Below the pieces are notes generated by a model that was not told the origin of the DNA, made no database searches, and saw only the letters and a program-made list of their open reading frames with translations. The translations under genes and the position numbers were made by a program. Shown piece by piece: positions 16,814-25,311 of a DNA stretch of 64,000 nucleotides. Each line of letters begins with the position of its first letter. The first letter of the stretch is position 1. The DNA is from CAYMZZ01 sp047600605 (GTDB lineage Bacteria; Bacteroidota; Bacteroidia; Chitinophagales; Chitinophagaceae), in NCBI GenBank assembly GCA_047600605.1, contig JASGKK010000001.1, forward strand, positions 1,488,001 through 1,552,000, in the 5' to 3' direction.

Positions 16814-18528
16814 TTAATCATGGAGAAATACTCCGCCAGCGGTCCCAGTGCCAGTGCAGGAAAGAACGAAAGCGCATTTACAATAATGATGACGGCAAAA
16901 GTGATCATCCCAAACGTCCAGGAGTCTACACGCAAAGTGCCGGGCGATTCAGGAATAAATTTCTTGCCTGCCAGCAGGCCAATAATGGCAACCGGGCCAA
17001 TGATCGGCAGGAACCGCGCCAGTATGAGAACAAACCCGGTAGTGATATTCCAGAAGAGATTATTATCACCCAGGCCTTCAAATCCGCTGCCATTATTGGC
17101 ATTGGCAGAAGTATACTCATACAGCATTTCAGAAAATCCGTGATAGGATGGATTATTAAGCCAGTTGCCCGGTTTCACCGCCCAGGCCATCTCCGGATGG
17201 TGCGCAACCATATAAGCCGCCAGTGCTGTAAAGGCTTTGATCAGGAAAGCTGATAACAATGCGACGAGTGCCGCTATTTTTACTTCCCTCGCCTCTACTT
17301 TATGTCCGAGCAACTCAGGTGTACGCCCCACCATCAACCCCGATATGAATACAGCGATGATCATATAAATGAGATAGTTGAGCAGCCCTACGCCGCAACC
17401 GCCATAAAAAGCATTGATCATCATACCCAGTAATTGCGTAAGCCCGGCAACAGGCATACTGCTGTCGTGCATGGAATTGACGGATCCGGTTGAGATGATC
17501 GTGGTCATTACACTCCAGTAGGCAGAAGCTGCGGGACCAAACCGCACTTCTTTTCCTTCCATAGCCCCCGAAGGTTGCTGTACGCCCAACTGTGCAATAG
17601 CCGGACTGCCGGATGTTTCCGATACTATATTGGGAATGACGAGACAAAGCATCCCCACTGTCATGACGGTAAAAATGATAACTGATAAACGCCGGCGATT
17701 GATATAAAAGCCGAGTGCAAAGATCATGGCGATGGGAATGAGTACCTGCATCACCATTTCCAGCATATTGGTAAAATAGTTGGGGTTCTCAAACGGATGA
17801 GCCGAGTTGGTTCCAAACCAGCCGCCACCATTGGTACCAAGATGCTTAATAGCGATCATAGCAGCAGCAGGACCACGCGATACCTGCACGGTATCTCCCT
17901 GCAATGTGGTAATGGTATCTTTACCTTCAAAACCAGAAGGGGTGCCATTTACGGCCAGCAGTATGGCGCCGATAATACAAATGGGCAGTAAAATACGGGT
18001 GATGGTCAGTACAAACAGCGACCAGAAATTGCCGAGATTTTGTGTGGTGCGGTGTTTTAATCCATTAAATACCGCAATCAATGCTGCAATACCGGTGGCT
18101 GCACTCACAAACTGCAAAAAAGTGATCACCAGCAATTGCGTAAGGTAGGTTACACCGGTTTCGCCGGAATAGTGCTGCAGGTCGCAGTTGACCAGGAAGC
18201 TGATGGCCGTATTGAAAGCCAGGTCGGGTGTCTGTCCCGGATTACCATCAGGATTGAGGGGTAGCTTATCCTGAAATACCAGCATCAGCATGGCATATAC
18301 GAGCCAGAGCATATTAATAGTAAGCATGGCTTTCAGAAACTGTTTCCAGTTCATAGGCTGCAGTGGATCAATACCGCTGATACGATACAGCAATCGTTCC
18401 AGCGGCGCCATAAAATCAGTAATGGTTTTCTGGCCGGCATATACCCTGGCTACATACCTGCCAAGCGGATAGGCCAGCAGCAGAGTGATCAGGAAGGTGG
18501 CGATCACGGCCATTATTTCACCTGTCAT
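16810..18528 (-). CDS. kdpA: Potassium-transporting ATPase subunit A
   Basis: A 572-aa polytopic membrane protein, slightly longer than E. coli KdpA (557 aa). It is the K+-selective channel subunit, related to Trk/Ktr channels, with four pore-loop repeats. Pore-loop regions seen include NCDLQHYSGETGVTYLTQ, LGTNGGGWFGTNSAHPFENP and NANNGSGFEGL. The gene starts three bases after the kdpF stop and overlaps kdpB by four bases. Confidence 0.97.
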   Translation of the reverse strand: MTGEIMAVIATFLITLLLAYPLGRYVARVYAGQKTITDFMAPLERLLYRISGIDPLQPMNWKQFLKAMLTINMLWLVYAMLMLVFQDKLPLNPDGNPGQTPDLAFNTAISFLVNCDLQHYSGETGVTYLTQLLVITFLQFVSAATGIAALIAVFNGLKHRTTQNLGNFWSLFVLTITRILLPICIIGAILLAVNGTPSGFEGKDTITTLQGDTVQVSRGPAAAMIAIKHLGTNGGGWFGTNSAHPFENPNYFTNMLEMVMQVLIPIAMIFALGFYINRRRLSVIIFTVMTVGMLCLVIPNIVSETSGSPAIAQLGVQQPSGAMEGKEVRFGPAASAYWSVMTTIISTGSVNSMHDSSMPVAGLTQLLGMMINAFYGGCGVGLLNYLIYMIIAVFISGLMVGRTPELLGHKVEAREVKIAALVALLSAFLIKAFTALAAYMVAHHPEMAWAVKPGNWLNNPSYHGFSEMLYEYTSANANNGSGFEGLGDNNLFWNITTGFVLILARFLPIIGPVAIIGLLAGKKFIPESPGTLRVDSWTFGMITFAVIIIVNALSFFPALALGPLAEYFSMIK

Positions 18529-18531
18529 ATA

Positions 18532-18612
18532 TCAGAATTTTTCAGGTTTGATCAATACATAAATCAGATAGCCAAATACGGCCAGCGATAAAATCAATAA
18601 GGAGTACATCAT
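18532..18612 (-). CDS. kdpF: KdpF, small potassium ATPase subunit
   Basis: A 26-aa peptide, one hydrophobic helix (LLILSLAVFGYLIYVLIKP) with a basic C-terminus. Size, position directly before kdpA and the L-x-Y-L-hydrophobic-L-KPE ending match KdpF, which stabilises the KdpFABC complex as a lipid-like subunit. Two ATG codons stand in a row (18612 and 18609); either may be the start. Confidence 0.88.
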   Translation of the reverse strand: MMYSLLILSLAVFGYLIYVLIKPEKF

Positions 18613-18617
18613 AGTTT

Positions 18618-18701
18618 TCAGATTTTTTCGAACCAGTCAATTGTTTTGTAAAAAACCCAGAAGCAGAGCAGCCCTGCGCCGAGTAAGAGGATTGTAAGCA
18701 T
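18618..18701 (-). CDS. 27-aa single-helix membrane peptide before kdpF
   Basis: A small open frame of 27 codons plus stop, five bases upstream of kdpF. It codes for one hydrophobic helix (LTILLLGAGLLCFWVFYKT) followed by the amphipathic end IDWFEKI. It is the first gene after the predicted sigma-54 promoter and has the same size and layout as KdpF without being a copy of it. It is likely a real second small subunit or regulator of the Kdp pump; no function is established. Confidence 0.65.
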   Translation of the reverse strand: MLTILLLGAGLLCFWVFYKTIDWFEKI

Positions 18702-18746
18702 GGGAGATTGTTTTTAATGATTGAATAGGTAAACAACCTGCATCTG

Positions 18747-18761
18747 GCAAAGTGGATACCA
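18747..18761 (-). promoter_or_regulatory. Sigma-54 (-24/-12) promoter of kdp operon
   Basis: On the minus strand the sequence TGGTATCCACTTTGC fits the consensus TGGCAY-R-N4-TTGC at 13 of 15 constrained or free positions and has the essential GG-N10-GC spacing. The GC pair lies 46 bases before the ATG of the 27-aa peptide. The next gene upstream codes for a sigma-54 activator, which supports the assignment. Confidence 0.7.
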
Positions 18762-18851
18762 GCTACCGGGCTGCAATTGACAAACAGCCTCAAATGCAGG
18801 ACTGGCAAGCATTACAAAATTTCCGTGTCCGTGCAGGGAAGGATCGGGGCA

Positions 18852-18878
18852 ATAAAAAACCTTCTCATTTTGAGAAGG
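18852..18878 (-). terminator. Terminator of response regulator gene; possible activator site
   Basis: On the minus strand CCTTCTCA and TGAGAAGG form a perfect 8-bp stem with a three-base loop followed by TTTTTTATT, so it can end the response-regulator transcript. The same palindrome lies about 110-120 bases upstream of the sigma-54 promoter, where sigma-54 activators usually bind, and a further TGAGAAGG half-site occurs at 18891-18898. Confidence 0.8.
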
Positions 18879-18899
18879 TCATTATCAGATTGAGAAGGA

Positions 18900-20228
18900 T
18901 CAGCGTATCTGGTATTCTTCCATTTTTCGGTAAAGTGTGGCGAGGCCGATCTCCAGCAGGCGGGCTGCCCTGGCCTTATTGCCCTGCGTAAAAGCCAGGA
19001 TCTTCCGGATATGCATTTTTTCAACGGCGGCCAGCGAAAGACCGGGCTGCGTATGGCCGGCCTGTTGTATTTCGTAAGGCAGGTGCTCGGGTTTGATCTC
19101 CTCATCGTCCATGAGTACCAGTGCCCGCTCGAGTACATTTTTCAGCTCGCGGATATTTCCTTTCCAGCCATATTGCTGTAAAAGATGAAGTGCGGCTGGC
19201 GTCAGTGTGCCACCGCGTCCACCCGTCTTTATTTTCAGTTGCTGCAGCAGGGCCGTACATAAGGCGGGGATATCATCGAGCCGCTCGCGTAGTGGAGGCA
19301 ATGCGATGCTAAATATATTGAGGCGGTAATAGAGGTCTTCGCGGAAGGCGCCCTGCTCTACCTGCTGCTGCAGTGAGCGATTGGTAGCAGCTATGACCCG
19401 CACATCGGCTTTGGAAATACGGCTATCCCCTACTTTGATATATTCGCCATTTTCGAGTACGCGTAATAACTTGGCCTGCAGGTCGGCCTGCATTTCTCCT
19501 ATTTCATCCAGAAAAAGAGTGCCGCCACCGGCCAGTTCTATCAACCCCTTTTTGTCTTTGACTGCTCCTGTAAATGCGCCGGCTTTATAACCAAATAATT
19601 CGCTTTCGAGCAGTTCACGGCCAAAGGCGCTGCAATTGATCGCAACAAAAGGTTTGCCGGCCCGTTTACTGCCGCCATGAATAGCCTGCGCAAAAACTTC
19701 TTTACCGGTACCTGTTTCACCTAATAATAATACGGTACTGTCGGTGCCGGCAATACGCCGGGCCAGTTCGCGCGCCTGATGGATGGCGGCACTGGAACCA
19801 ATGATTGAGTCAAAGCCTGCCTGCTTTTCCTGAATGATCGCTGGTCCCTGTCTGCGTTGCTGCTGCACCTGCTCCAGGGCCTGGTGCAATAAAGGAATGA
19901 TACGGTCATTATCATTTCCTTTTACTATATAATCAAACGCTCCGTTTTTGATGGCCTGCACACCATCGGCAATATTCCCATATGCGGTAAGCAGGATGAC
20001 TGGTGTGCCGGGCTGCAGCTGCCGGATATTTTTTACAAAATCAACACCGTTGCCATCGGGCAGGCGTACATCGCAGAGTACGGCATCTGCCTGATGATGT
20101 TTCAGCCAGTCTGTCGCAGCCTTTAATGTACCTGCTTCCGCTACAGCAAACCCTTCCAGGCCAATAATACGACCCAGCAATTTGCGCAGTTGCTCTTCAT
20201 CATCTATCAGTAATATGGTTGCAGGCAT
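18900..20228 (-). CDS. NtrC-type sigma-54-dependent response regulator
   Basis: A 442-aa activator with three domains. Receiver (1-120): phosphorylation site Asp53 in AVLCDVRLPDGNG, with LLIDDEE acidic pair. AAA+ domain (about 140-375): Walker A GETGTGKE (170-177), sigma-54 contact loop GAFTGA (217-222), Walker B GGGTLFLDEIGE (234-245) and arginine-finger region. C-terminal Fis-type HTH (about 405-442): ILAFTQGNKARAARLLEIG then LATLYRKMEEY. It is encoded just upstream of the kdp genes in the same direction and most likely replaces the OmpR-type KdpE as the K+-limitation activator. Its kinase is probably the one at 10239-11924. Confidence 0.94.
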   Translation of the reverse strand: MPATILLIDDEEQLRKLLGRIIGLEGFAVAEAGTLKAATDWLKHHQADAVLCDVRLPDGNGVDFVKNIRQLQPGTPVILLTAYGNIADGVQAIKNGAFDYIVKGNDNDRIIPLLHQALEQVQQQRRQGPAIIQEKQAGFDSIIGSSAAIHQARELARRIAGTDSTVLLLGETGTGKEVFAQAIHGGSKRAGKPFVAINCSAFGRELLESELFGYKAGAFTGAVKDKKGLIELAGGGTLFLDEIGEMQADLQAKLLRVLENGEYIKVGDSRISKADVRVIAATNRSLQQQVEQGAFREDLYYRLNIFSIALPPLRERLDDIPALCTALLQQLKIKTGGRGGTLTPAALHLLQQYGWKGNIRELKNVLERALVLMDDEEIKPEHLPYEIQQAGHTQPGLSLAAVEKMHIRKILAFTQGNKARAARLLEIGLATLYRKMEEYQIR

Positions 20229-20234
20229 AAGGCA

Positions 20235-20336
20235 AAGGTATAAGTAAAATAAGTTGAAAGGTATAAAGGTTTAAAGGCATAATAGTCTGTTGCGAATCAC
20301 CATTTAAACTTTTATACGTTTAAACTTTTAAACTTC
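20235..20336. repeat. TATAAAG/TTTAAAC word arrays in opposed orientation (locus C)
   Basis: Between the divergent response regulator and the gene at 20424, a G-side array (GGTATAAG, GTATAAAGG, TTTAAAGG at 20237-20277) faces a C-side array (ATTTAAAC, TTTTATACG, TTTAAAC, TTTTAAAC at 20302-20334). The two could pair as an imperfect hairpin. The words are those of loci A, B and E. Confidence 0.6.
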
Positions 20337-20423
20337 TTTCCGGAAAAAAACATTTTCTGGCGTTGAAAACACCGCGGTTATTTCGCCAGAGCTGTTTAAT
20401 GTTGCTGTCTAAAACCTTAAATC

Positions 20424-20834
20424 ATGAAAACAAGAAAAAACAACTATCACCGGCCATTCATGCCAAATGGACAGGCCAATCGTACTCATTCCTTTCAGCA
20501 AAAGAAAGGAGCTGTGGAAACAGAGGAAATCAGTGGCTTCATCCATGCCGATCTGGGGTCATTGCTTTCGGTCCTCACGGGCGCTCCTTCCAAAGGCAGT
20601 TCGGGTGCTCCCTGCCCGATCCATTTTACCAGCAACAGTGTAAACCTCGGCCCTATCGTATGCTGGAGTCTTGATGACGACAAAGAACCTTTGTCAACCG
20701 CGCACAATGCACAATTGCTGGCCGGTTATGAAAAACTGCTTGTAAGCAGAGATGAAGAGATCAGGCAGTTGAAACAGCGCATTCAGAAACTGGAGAAAAA
20801 GATAGCGCTGGAAGAAACAGGCGTTATCTTCTGA
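20424..20834 (+). CDS. Small protein with C-terminal coiled coil
   Basis: A 136-aa soluble protein without signal peptide. The N-terminal part is polar and basic (MKTRKNNYHRPFMPNG). A central segment (PSKGSSGAPCPIHFTSNSVN, then LGPIVCWSLDDD) contains two Cys. The last 45 residues (LLAGYEKLLVSRDEEIRQLK and on) form a regular heptad coiled coil. The C-terminal pattern, a YEKLL helix followed by a charged coiled coil, resembles the tails of some Bacteroidota HTH regulators, but no HTH is present. I do not recognise the family. Confidence 0.6.
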   Translation: MKTRKNNYHRPFMPNGQANRTHSFQQKKGAVETEEISGFIHADLGSLLSVLTGAPSKGSSGAPCPIHFTSNSVNLGPIVCWSLDDDKEPLSTAHNAQLLAGYEKLLVSRDEEIRQLKQRIQKLEKKIALEETGVIF

Positions 20835-20951
20835 TAGCTGTTACCGGGAACCGGGTCACGGGCTGTTCGATTATTTTTACCCAAATCAGTTCTGCGGTTG
20901 ATGTGGATCATAAATGCCGATGCCGGCAATGGATAGATTCGATAAAAAATA

Positions 20952-21572
20952 ATGCCACATAATCTGCAGGCAAAAACATCAAACCCTGTACTGGACGCGA
21001 TCTATACAAGACGGGCCGTACGTAAGTTCAGCGAACAGGATGTTGCAACCGACGTATTGGAGCAGTTGCTGAACGCGGGGCGTATGGCACCGTCTGCATT
21101 CAACAGGCAGCCATGGGTGTTCAGAATAGTCCGGAACCCGGTTCTTATCAAACAGTTTTCAGCGGCGGTTAGTCATTATGCCCTGAAGCAGGTATGGAAA
21201 AACGGGCCGCGTGCAGTTATTTCTGCTATCCGCTCCATGTTTCATTTTATACGTACTGTGCGGCATCACCATCCGTATGATCATGTATTTTACGGCGCTC
21301 CTGTTATTATCTTTATAGCAGGCCCGCGCAGCAGCGAATGGGCTTCTCTTGATATTGGAATGTGCGCACAAAACATTATGCTCGCTGCCACGGCACTCGG
21401 CCTTGCCAGTTGCCCCATAGGCTTTGGTAAATACATAACTCACACAGCTTATTACGAACACTTGAAATTGAGTCCTGAAGAAATGGTGTATCTTTCTATT
21501 GCAATAGGATATGCCGCAGATACACCTCCGGTTACACAACGCATAACAGATAATGTGCAATATATAAACTGA
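20952..21572 (+). CDS. Nitroreductase-family FMN protein
   Basis: A 206-aa flavoprotein of the nitroreductase fold. The N-terminal LDAIYTRRAVRKFSEQDV carries the Arg residues that hold the FMN phosphate; LLNAGRMAPSAFNRQPWVFR is the second family motif; the C-terminal LAATALGLASCPIGFG matches the conserved helix. These enzymes reduce nitro groups, quinones or flavins with NAD(P)H. The substrate is unknown. It precedes the P-type ATPase gene by 50 bases on the same strand and may be co-transcribed with it. Confidence 0.88.
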   Translation: MPHNLQAKTSNPVLDAIYTRRAVRKFSEQDVATDVLEQLLNAGRMAPSAFNRQPWVFRIVRNPVLIKQFSAAVSHYALKQVWKNGPRAVISAIRSMFHFIRTVRHHHPYDHVFYGAPVIIFIAGPRSSEWASLDIGMCAQNIMLAATALGLASCPIGFGKYITHTAYYEHLKLSPEEMVYLSIAIGYAADTPPVTQRITDNVQYIN

Positions 21573-21622
21573 AGTGCTCTGTCTCTGCACCTATAATAAG
21601 CCGGCCTAACTTAAACTTTCCC

Positions 21623-24151
21623 ATGCCGATACAAACATACTGGCAACTATCAGCCGAAGAAGCATTGACTGTCCTGCACTCCGGTCAGCAGGGTCTTTCT
21701 GATGCGGAGGCGCAGCTAAGGCAGCAGCAATATGGCAGCAATGTCATCAACGAACGAAAAAAATATACCGGGCTAAAGCTTTTCCTGAATCAGTTCAAAA
21801 CGCCTGTGACCCTTCTGCTGATACTGGCTGCTATCCTATCTCTTACACTGGGTGAAATGATAGATGGCATCATTATTCTCACCATCATTTTCATAAGCAG
21901 TATTTTGGGATACTGGCAGGAAAAAGGTGCCAGCAATGCGGTTGAAGAATTGCTGAAAATGATTGCCGTCAATTGTACTGTTTACCGTGAAGGCATACAA
22001 CAACAGAAAACGATCGAATCGCTGGTTCCCGGCGACATGATTGAACTCAGCGCCGGCTCATTAATACCGGCAGACTGTCTTCTTATCAACAGCGATAACC
22101 TTTTTGTGGATGAAGCCACTTTTACCGGCGAAACCTATCCGGTAGAAAAGTCAACGGCACCACTGCCTGCAGATACTCCTTTTGCCAAAAGATACAATTG
22201 CGTTTTTCTGGGCTCGCATGTAGTAAGCGGCAAAGCCCGCGCACTGGTCATTCATACGGGACGCAATACTGAACTGGGCCGGTTGTCGGGCCGGCTTCTT
22301 CATAAACGAACTGATACGGAATTTGAACGGGGGATCCGCCGCTTTGGTTATATGCTGATGGAAATTACACTGATACTGGTTCTCATAATCTTTGCCATCA
22401 ACGTATTTCTGCATAAACCAGTACTTGACTCCTTCCTGTTTTCGCTGGCTCTTGCAGTAGGCCTCACCCCACAGCTGCTTCCTGTAATCGTTTCTATTAA
22501 CCTGGCCCGCGGAGCCACCCGCATGGCGCATAATAAAGTGATCGTAAAACGTCTGTCCGCCATACCCGATTTCGGAAGTATTACCGTTTTATGTACGGAT
22601 AAAACAGGTACGCTCACCAAAGGCGAAGTGACCGTAAAAGATACACTCGGCAGCCTGGGCCAGCACAGCGAAAAGACACGCCTCTACAGTTGGTTAAATG
22701 CCAGCCTGCAGCAGGGATTCCATAACCCCATTGATGTCGCCCTCAACAACCTGTATGAGACAGCTCCGGGTAAATATGAACTCCTTACAGAGATTCCCTA
22801 TGACTTTATCCGCAAAAGGCTGACCGTACTCATCAGCAACGAAGGTGCACCGGTGGCTATCACCAAAGGAGCGCTTCTGCAGATAATGGCTATCTGCTCA
22901 TCGGCCGAAATGCCTGATGGCAGCGTTATACCTATAGCAGAGTGCCGGGAACAGATCATGTCGGCCTATGAGGAAAACTCTCAACTGGGATACCGGGTAT
23001 TGGGACTTGCCTATAAACCATATCAGGCTGCTGACTCCTTTTCGCGTGACGACGAAAAAGAGATGATCTTCCTGGGCATGGTGACTCTGTATGATCCTCC
23101 AAAACCAGATGTAATTGATACTATTCAGGAATTACAAAAACTGGGAGTATCTCTTAAACTGATCACTGGCGACAATAAACTGGTCGCTGCCAGCCTGATG
23201 AAACAGATCGGATATCAGGACGTAGTTGTACTGACCGGCCAGCAACTGGGCAGTATGAGCAATGCGGCTCTGCAGCAGCAGGTCCTGGAGGCACAGGTAT
23301 TTGCTGAAGTAGAGCCCAACCAGAAAGAACGTATCATACAATCATTGCGGCAGGCCGGACTTACGGTTGGTTTTATGGGCGATGGTATCAACGATGCGCC
23401 TGCCTTGCACGCCGCCGATGTGGGTATTTCTGTCAATACAGCTGTAGACGTAGCCAAGGAAGCCGCCAGCGTTATTTTACTTGCACCACAACTGAATGTC
23501 CTGAGCAATGGTATTAAAGAAGGACGATACGCCTATGCCAATACGATGAAATACATCTTTATGGCCACGAGTGCAAATTTTGGCAACATGTTCAGCATGG
23601 CCGGAGCCTCTCTTTTCCTGTCATTTCTGCCGCTATTGCCCAAACAAATCCTGCTCACCAACCTGATGACTGATTTTCCGGAAATGACCATCGCCAATGA
23701 CCAGGTAGATGAAGCGGCATTACAGCACCCTACGCGGTTTGACCTGGGTTTTATCAGGCGTTTTATGATCGTTTTCGGTTTACTGAGTTCCGTATTCGAT
23801 TACCTCACATTCGGCATGCTGATTTTTCTGCTGCAGGCCAACGAAACTCTTTTCCGCACAGCCTGGTTTACAGAATCGGTCATTTCTGCCTGTCTTATTG
23901 TGCTGGTGATCCGAACAAGGAAACCCTTTTTCCGGAGCCGGCCGGGTAAATCTCTTTTACTGACTACATTGCTGGTGATAGCCGCAGTATTGCTGCTTCC
24001 GTATATACTGCCGGCAGAGTTAATGAATTTTAGCCCCATGCCAGCCATTTACCTGGCGGGAATTGGCGCTATCATTTTGTTTTACGTATTATGTGCAGAA
24101 TTGATCAAACGCTGGTTTTACCGACAGCTTGCGAAGCCGGCAAAGAAATAG
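21623..24151 (+). CDS. MgtA/MgtB-like magnesium-importing P-type ATPase
   Basis: An 842-aa P3B-type ATPase, a little shorter than E. coli MgtA (898 aa). It has a cation-ATPase N-terminal domain (1-70), actuator motif FTGET (167-171), the family-typical helix-4 segment LALAVGLTPQLLPVIVSINL, Asp326 in CTDKTGTLTKGEV, and MGDGINDAPALHAADVGISV. The LTPQ-LLP helix and motif set separate it from Ca2+ and Na+/K+ pumps and favour Mg2+ import. No Mg2+ riboswitch or MgtL-type leader was seen in the 50 bases upstream. It ends five bases from the convergent patatin gene. Confidence 0.87.
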   Translation: MPIQTYWQLSAEEALTVLHSGQQGLSDAEAQLRQQQYGSNVINERKKYTGLKLFLNQFKTPVTLLLILAAILSLTLGEMIDGIIILTIIFISSILGYWQEKGASNAVEELLKMIAVNCTVYREGIQQQKTIESLVPGDMIELSAGSLIPADCLLINSDNLFVDEATFTGETYPVEKSTAPLPADTPFAKRYNCVFLGSHVVSGKARALVIHTGRNTELGRLSGRLLHKRTDTEFERGIRRFGYMLMEITLILVLIIFAINVFLHKPVLDSFLFSLALAVGLTPQLLPVIVSINLARGATRMAHNKVIVKRLSAIPDFGSITVLCTDKTGTLTKGEVTVKDTLGSLGQHSEKTRLYSWLNASLQQGFHNPIDVALNNLYETAPGKYELLTEIPYDFIRKRLTVLISNEGAPVAITKGALLQIMAICSSAEMPDGSVIPIAECREQIMSAYEENSQLGYRVLGLAYKPYQAADSFSRDDEKEMIFLGMVTLYDPPKPDVIDTIQELQKLGVSLKLITGDNKLVAASLMKQIGYQDVVVLTGQQLGSMSNAALQQQVLEAQVFAEVEPNQKERIIQSLRQAGLTVGFMGDGINDAPALHAADVGISVNTAVDVAKEAASVILLAPQLNVLSNGIKEGRYAYANTMKYIFMATSANFGNMFSMAGASLFLSFLPLLPKQILLTNLMTDFPEMTIANDQVDEAALQHPTRFDLGFIRRFMIVFGLLSSVFDYLTFGMLIFLLQANETLFRTAWFTESVISACLIVLVIRTRKPFFRSRPGKSLLLTTLLVIAAVLLLPYILPAELMNFSPMPAIYLAGIGAIILFYVLCAELIKRWFYRQLAKPAKK

Positions 24152-24156
24152 TTCTG

Positions 24157-24948
24157 TCAGAGCAATGCCGGAGTATGGGGCGTATTTATCAGCGTCAGTA
24201 ATGCTTCCTTGCCGGCCATCGCTGCTTTATATCCCCGCTCAAACACTTCATCCGCACGGCTGAAATCAAACATGCCGCAATCGCCCAACTGTGGTTCTAC
24301 CAGCCAGTGACAGGCCGCAAGTTTTGATTGCAGTGAGCCGGCTATTGCCATATGGAAACATTTTTCCAGCACATTGAGCTTACCCGGTTGCAACAAGGTA
24401 TTGGTTTCATCTGCCAGTTGATTTACATGACAGCCCAGTATCACCTCGCAATCCGTCAGCAATGGCTCTGTGGGAAAATTATTGAGCAGCCCTCCATCCA
24501 CATACAGAATGCCCCCGATACTGACCGGCTCAAATACCACCGGCACGGCGGCCGATGCCAGTATGGCTGTCGATAAAGAACCTGAATGCAGTACAGCACT
24601 GCGATGATGCGTATAATCGGTAGCGGTGATATAAAGCGGGATCTTCAGTTTTTCAAAACTATCTTCCGGCAGGTACTGCCGCAGCAACCGGGCGATGGTT
24701 TGCATAGAGAAAAAACCGGATTTGCGCAAAGAGAAATTACTCCAGCCAAAATAAGAGCTCTTTTTCCACATGGTCAAAATAGCCTGTGGACTATGCCCGG
24801 CCGCATACAGCGCTCCGGCAATAGCTCCGGCACTTACGCCCGAGATGGCCTGCACCGACACGCCACATTCATCGAGCATCTGCAATACTCCCAGATGGGC
24901 AAAGCCCCTGGCACCTCCTCCGCTTAATACAAGTCCGGCCCTGATCAT
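24157..24948 (-). CDS. Patatin-like phospholipase
   Basis: A 263-aa lipid acyl hydrolase of the bacterial patatin/RssA type. It shows the oxyanion motif SGGGARGFAHLG (9-20), the nucleophile Ser39 in GVSAG, and Asp151 in DGGLLNNFP, giving the Ser-Asp dyad. There is no signal peptide, so it probably acts on the cytoplasmic face of the membrane. An orphan terminator-like hairpin lies about 115 bases upstream of its start. Confidence 0.93.
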   Translation of the reverse strand: MIRAGLVLSGGGARGFAHLGVLQMLDECGVSVQAISGVSAGAIAGALYAAGHSPQAILTMWKKSSYFGWSNFSLRKSGFFSMQTIARLLRQYLPEDSFEKLKIPLYITATDYTHHRSAVLHSGSLSTAILASAAVPVVFEPVSIGGILYVDGGLLNNFPTEPLLTDCEVILGCHVNQLADETNTLLQPGKLNVLEKCFHMAIAGSLQSKLAACHWLVEPQLGDCGMFDFSRADEVFERGYKAAMAGKEALLTLINTPHTPALL

Positions 24949-25311
24949 GTGGCAAAGAAATATAAAAACCGGCTGTATACCTAACCCGCCGGTAGCAGGC
25001 TTCTAAAACGGGTAATCTGTAACACGGGCTGCTCTTCCTCATTTTACCTGCCGTACTATAAAAGAAAAGCCCCGCATGGCGGGGACTTCTCCGGAAGAAT
25101 CGATTCAATTAAATTGGAATAACAATAGCAATGTAGATTACTGCTGTTGGCGAAACAAGTTTTTTACTTTAAAAAAATCGGATTTAACGATCTGATCATT
25201 TGTATAAGCAAATGCACTTAGCCATCATCTCCCCAAACCATTAGCATTTTTCACACATCAGCTCTTTTTATCCCGCATGCGTTGTATTTTGCTGCATACC
25301 ATTTTTCTACT
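24949..25311. other. Intergenic region between patatin and AlkD-like genes
   Basis: This 363-base region separates two divergent genes. Apart from the minus-strand terminator-like hairpin at 25061-25088 it holds no frame with a credible start. A minus-strand frame around 25140-25225 lacks any ATG/GTG/TTG. Promoters for both genes should lie here, but no clear box was found. Confidence 0.5.
25061..25088 (-). terminator. Orphan intrinsic terminator upstream of patatin gene
   Basis: On the minus strand AAGTCCCCGC CAT GCGGGGC folds to a GC-rich stem followed by TTTTCTTTT. No gene ends just before it on that strand; the patatin start is 113 bases further on. It may end a small RNA or act as an attenuator in the patatin leader. 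Confidence 0.65.

Noticed and set aside
21573..21622. Mg2+-sensing leader before the MgtA-like gene
   Set aside because: Only 50 bases are available and no hairpin or proline-rich leader peptide is present.
25140..25225. Small minus-strand peptide gene before the orphan terminator
   Set aside because: The open frame has no ATG, GTG or TTG start.
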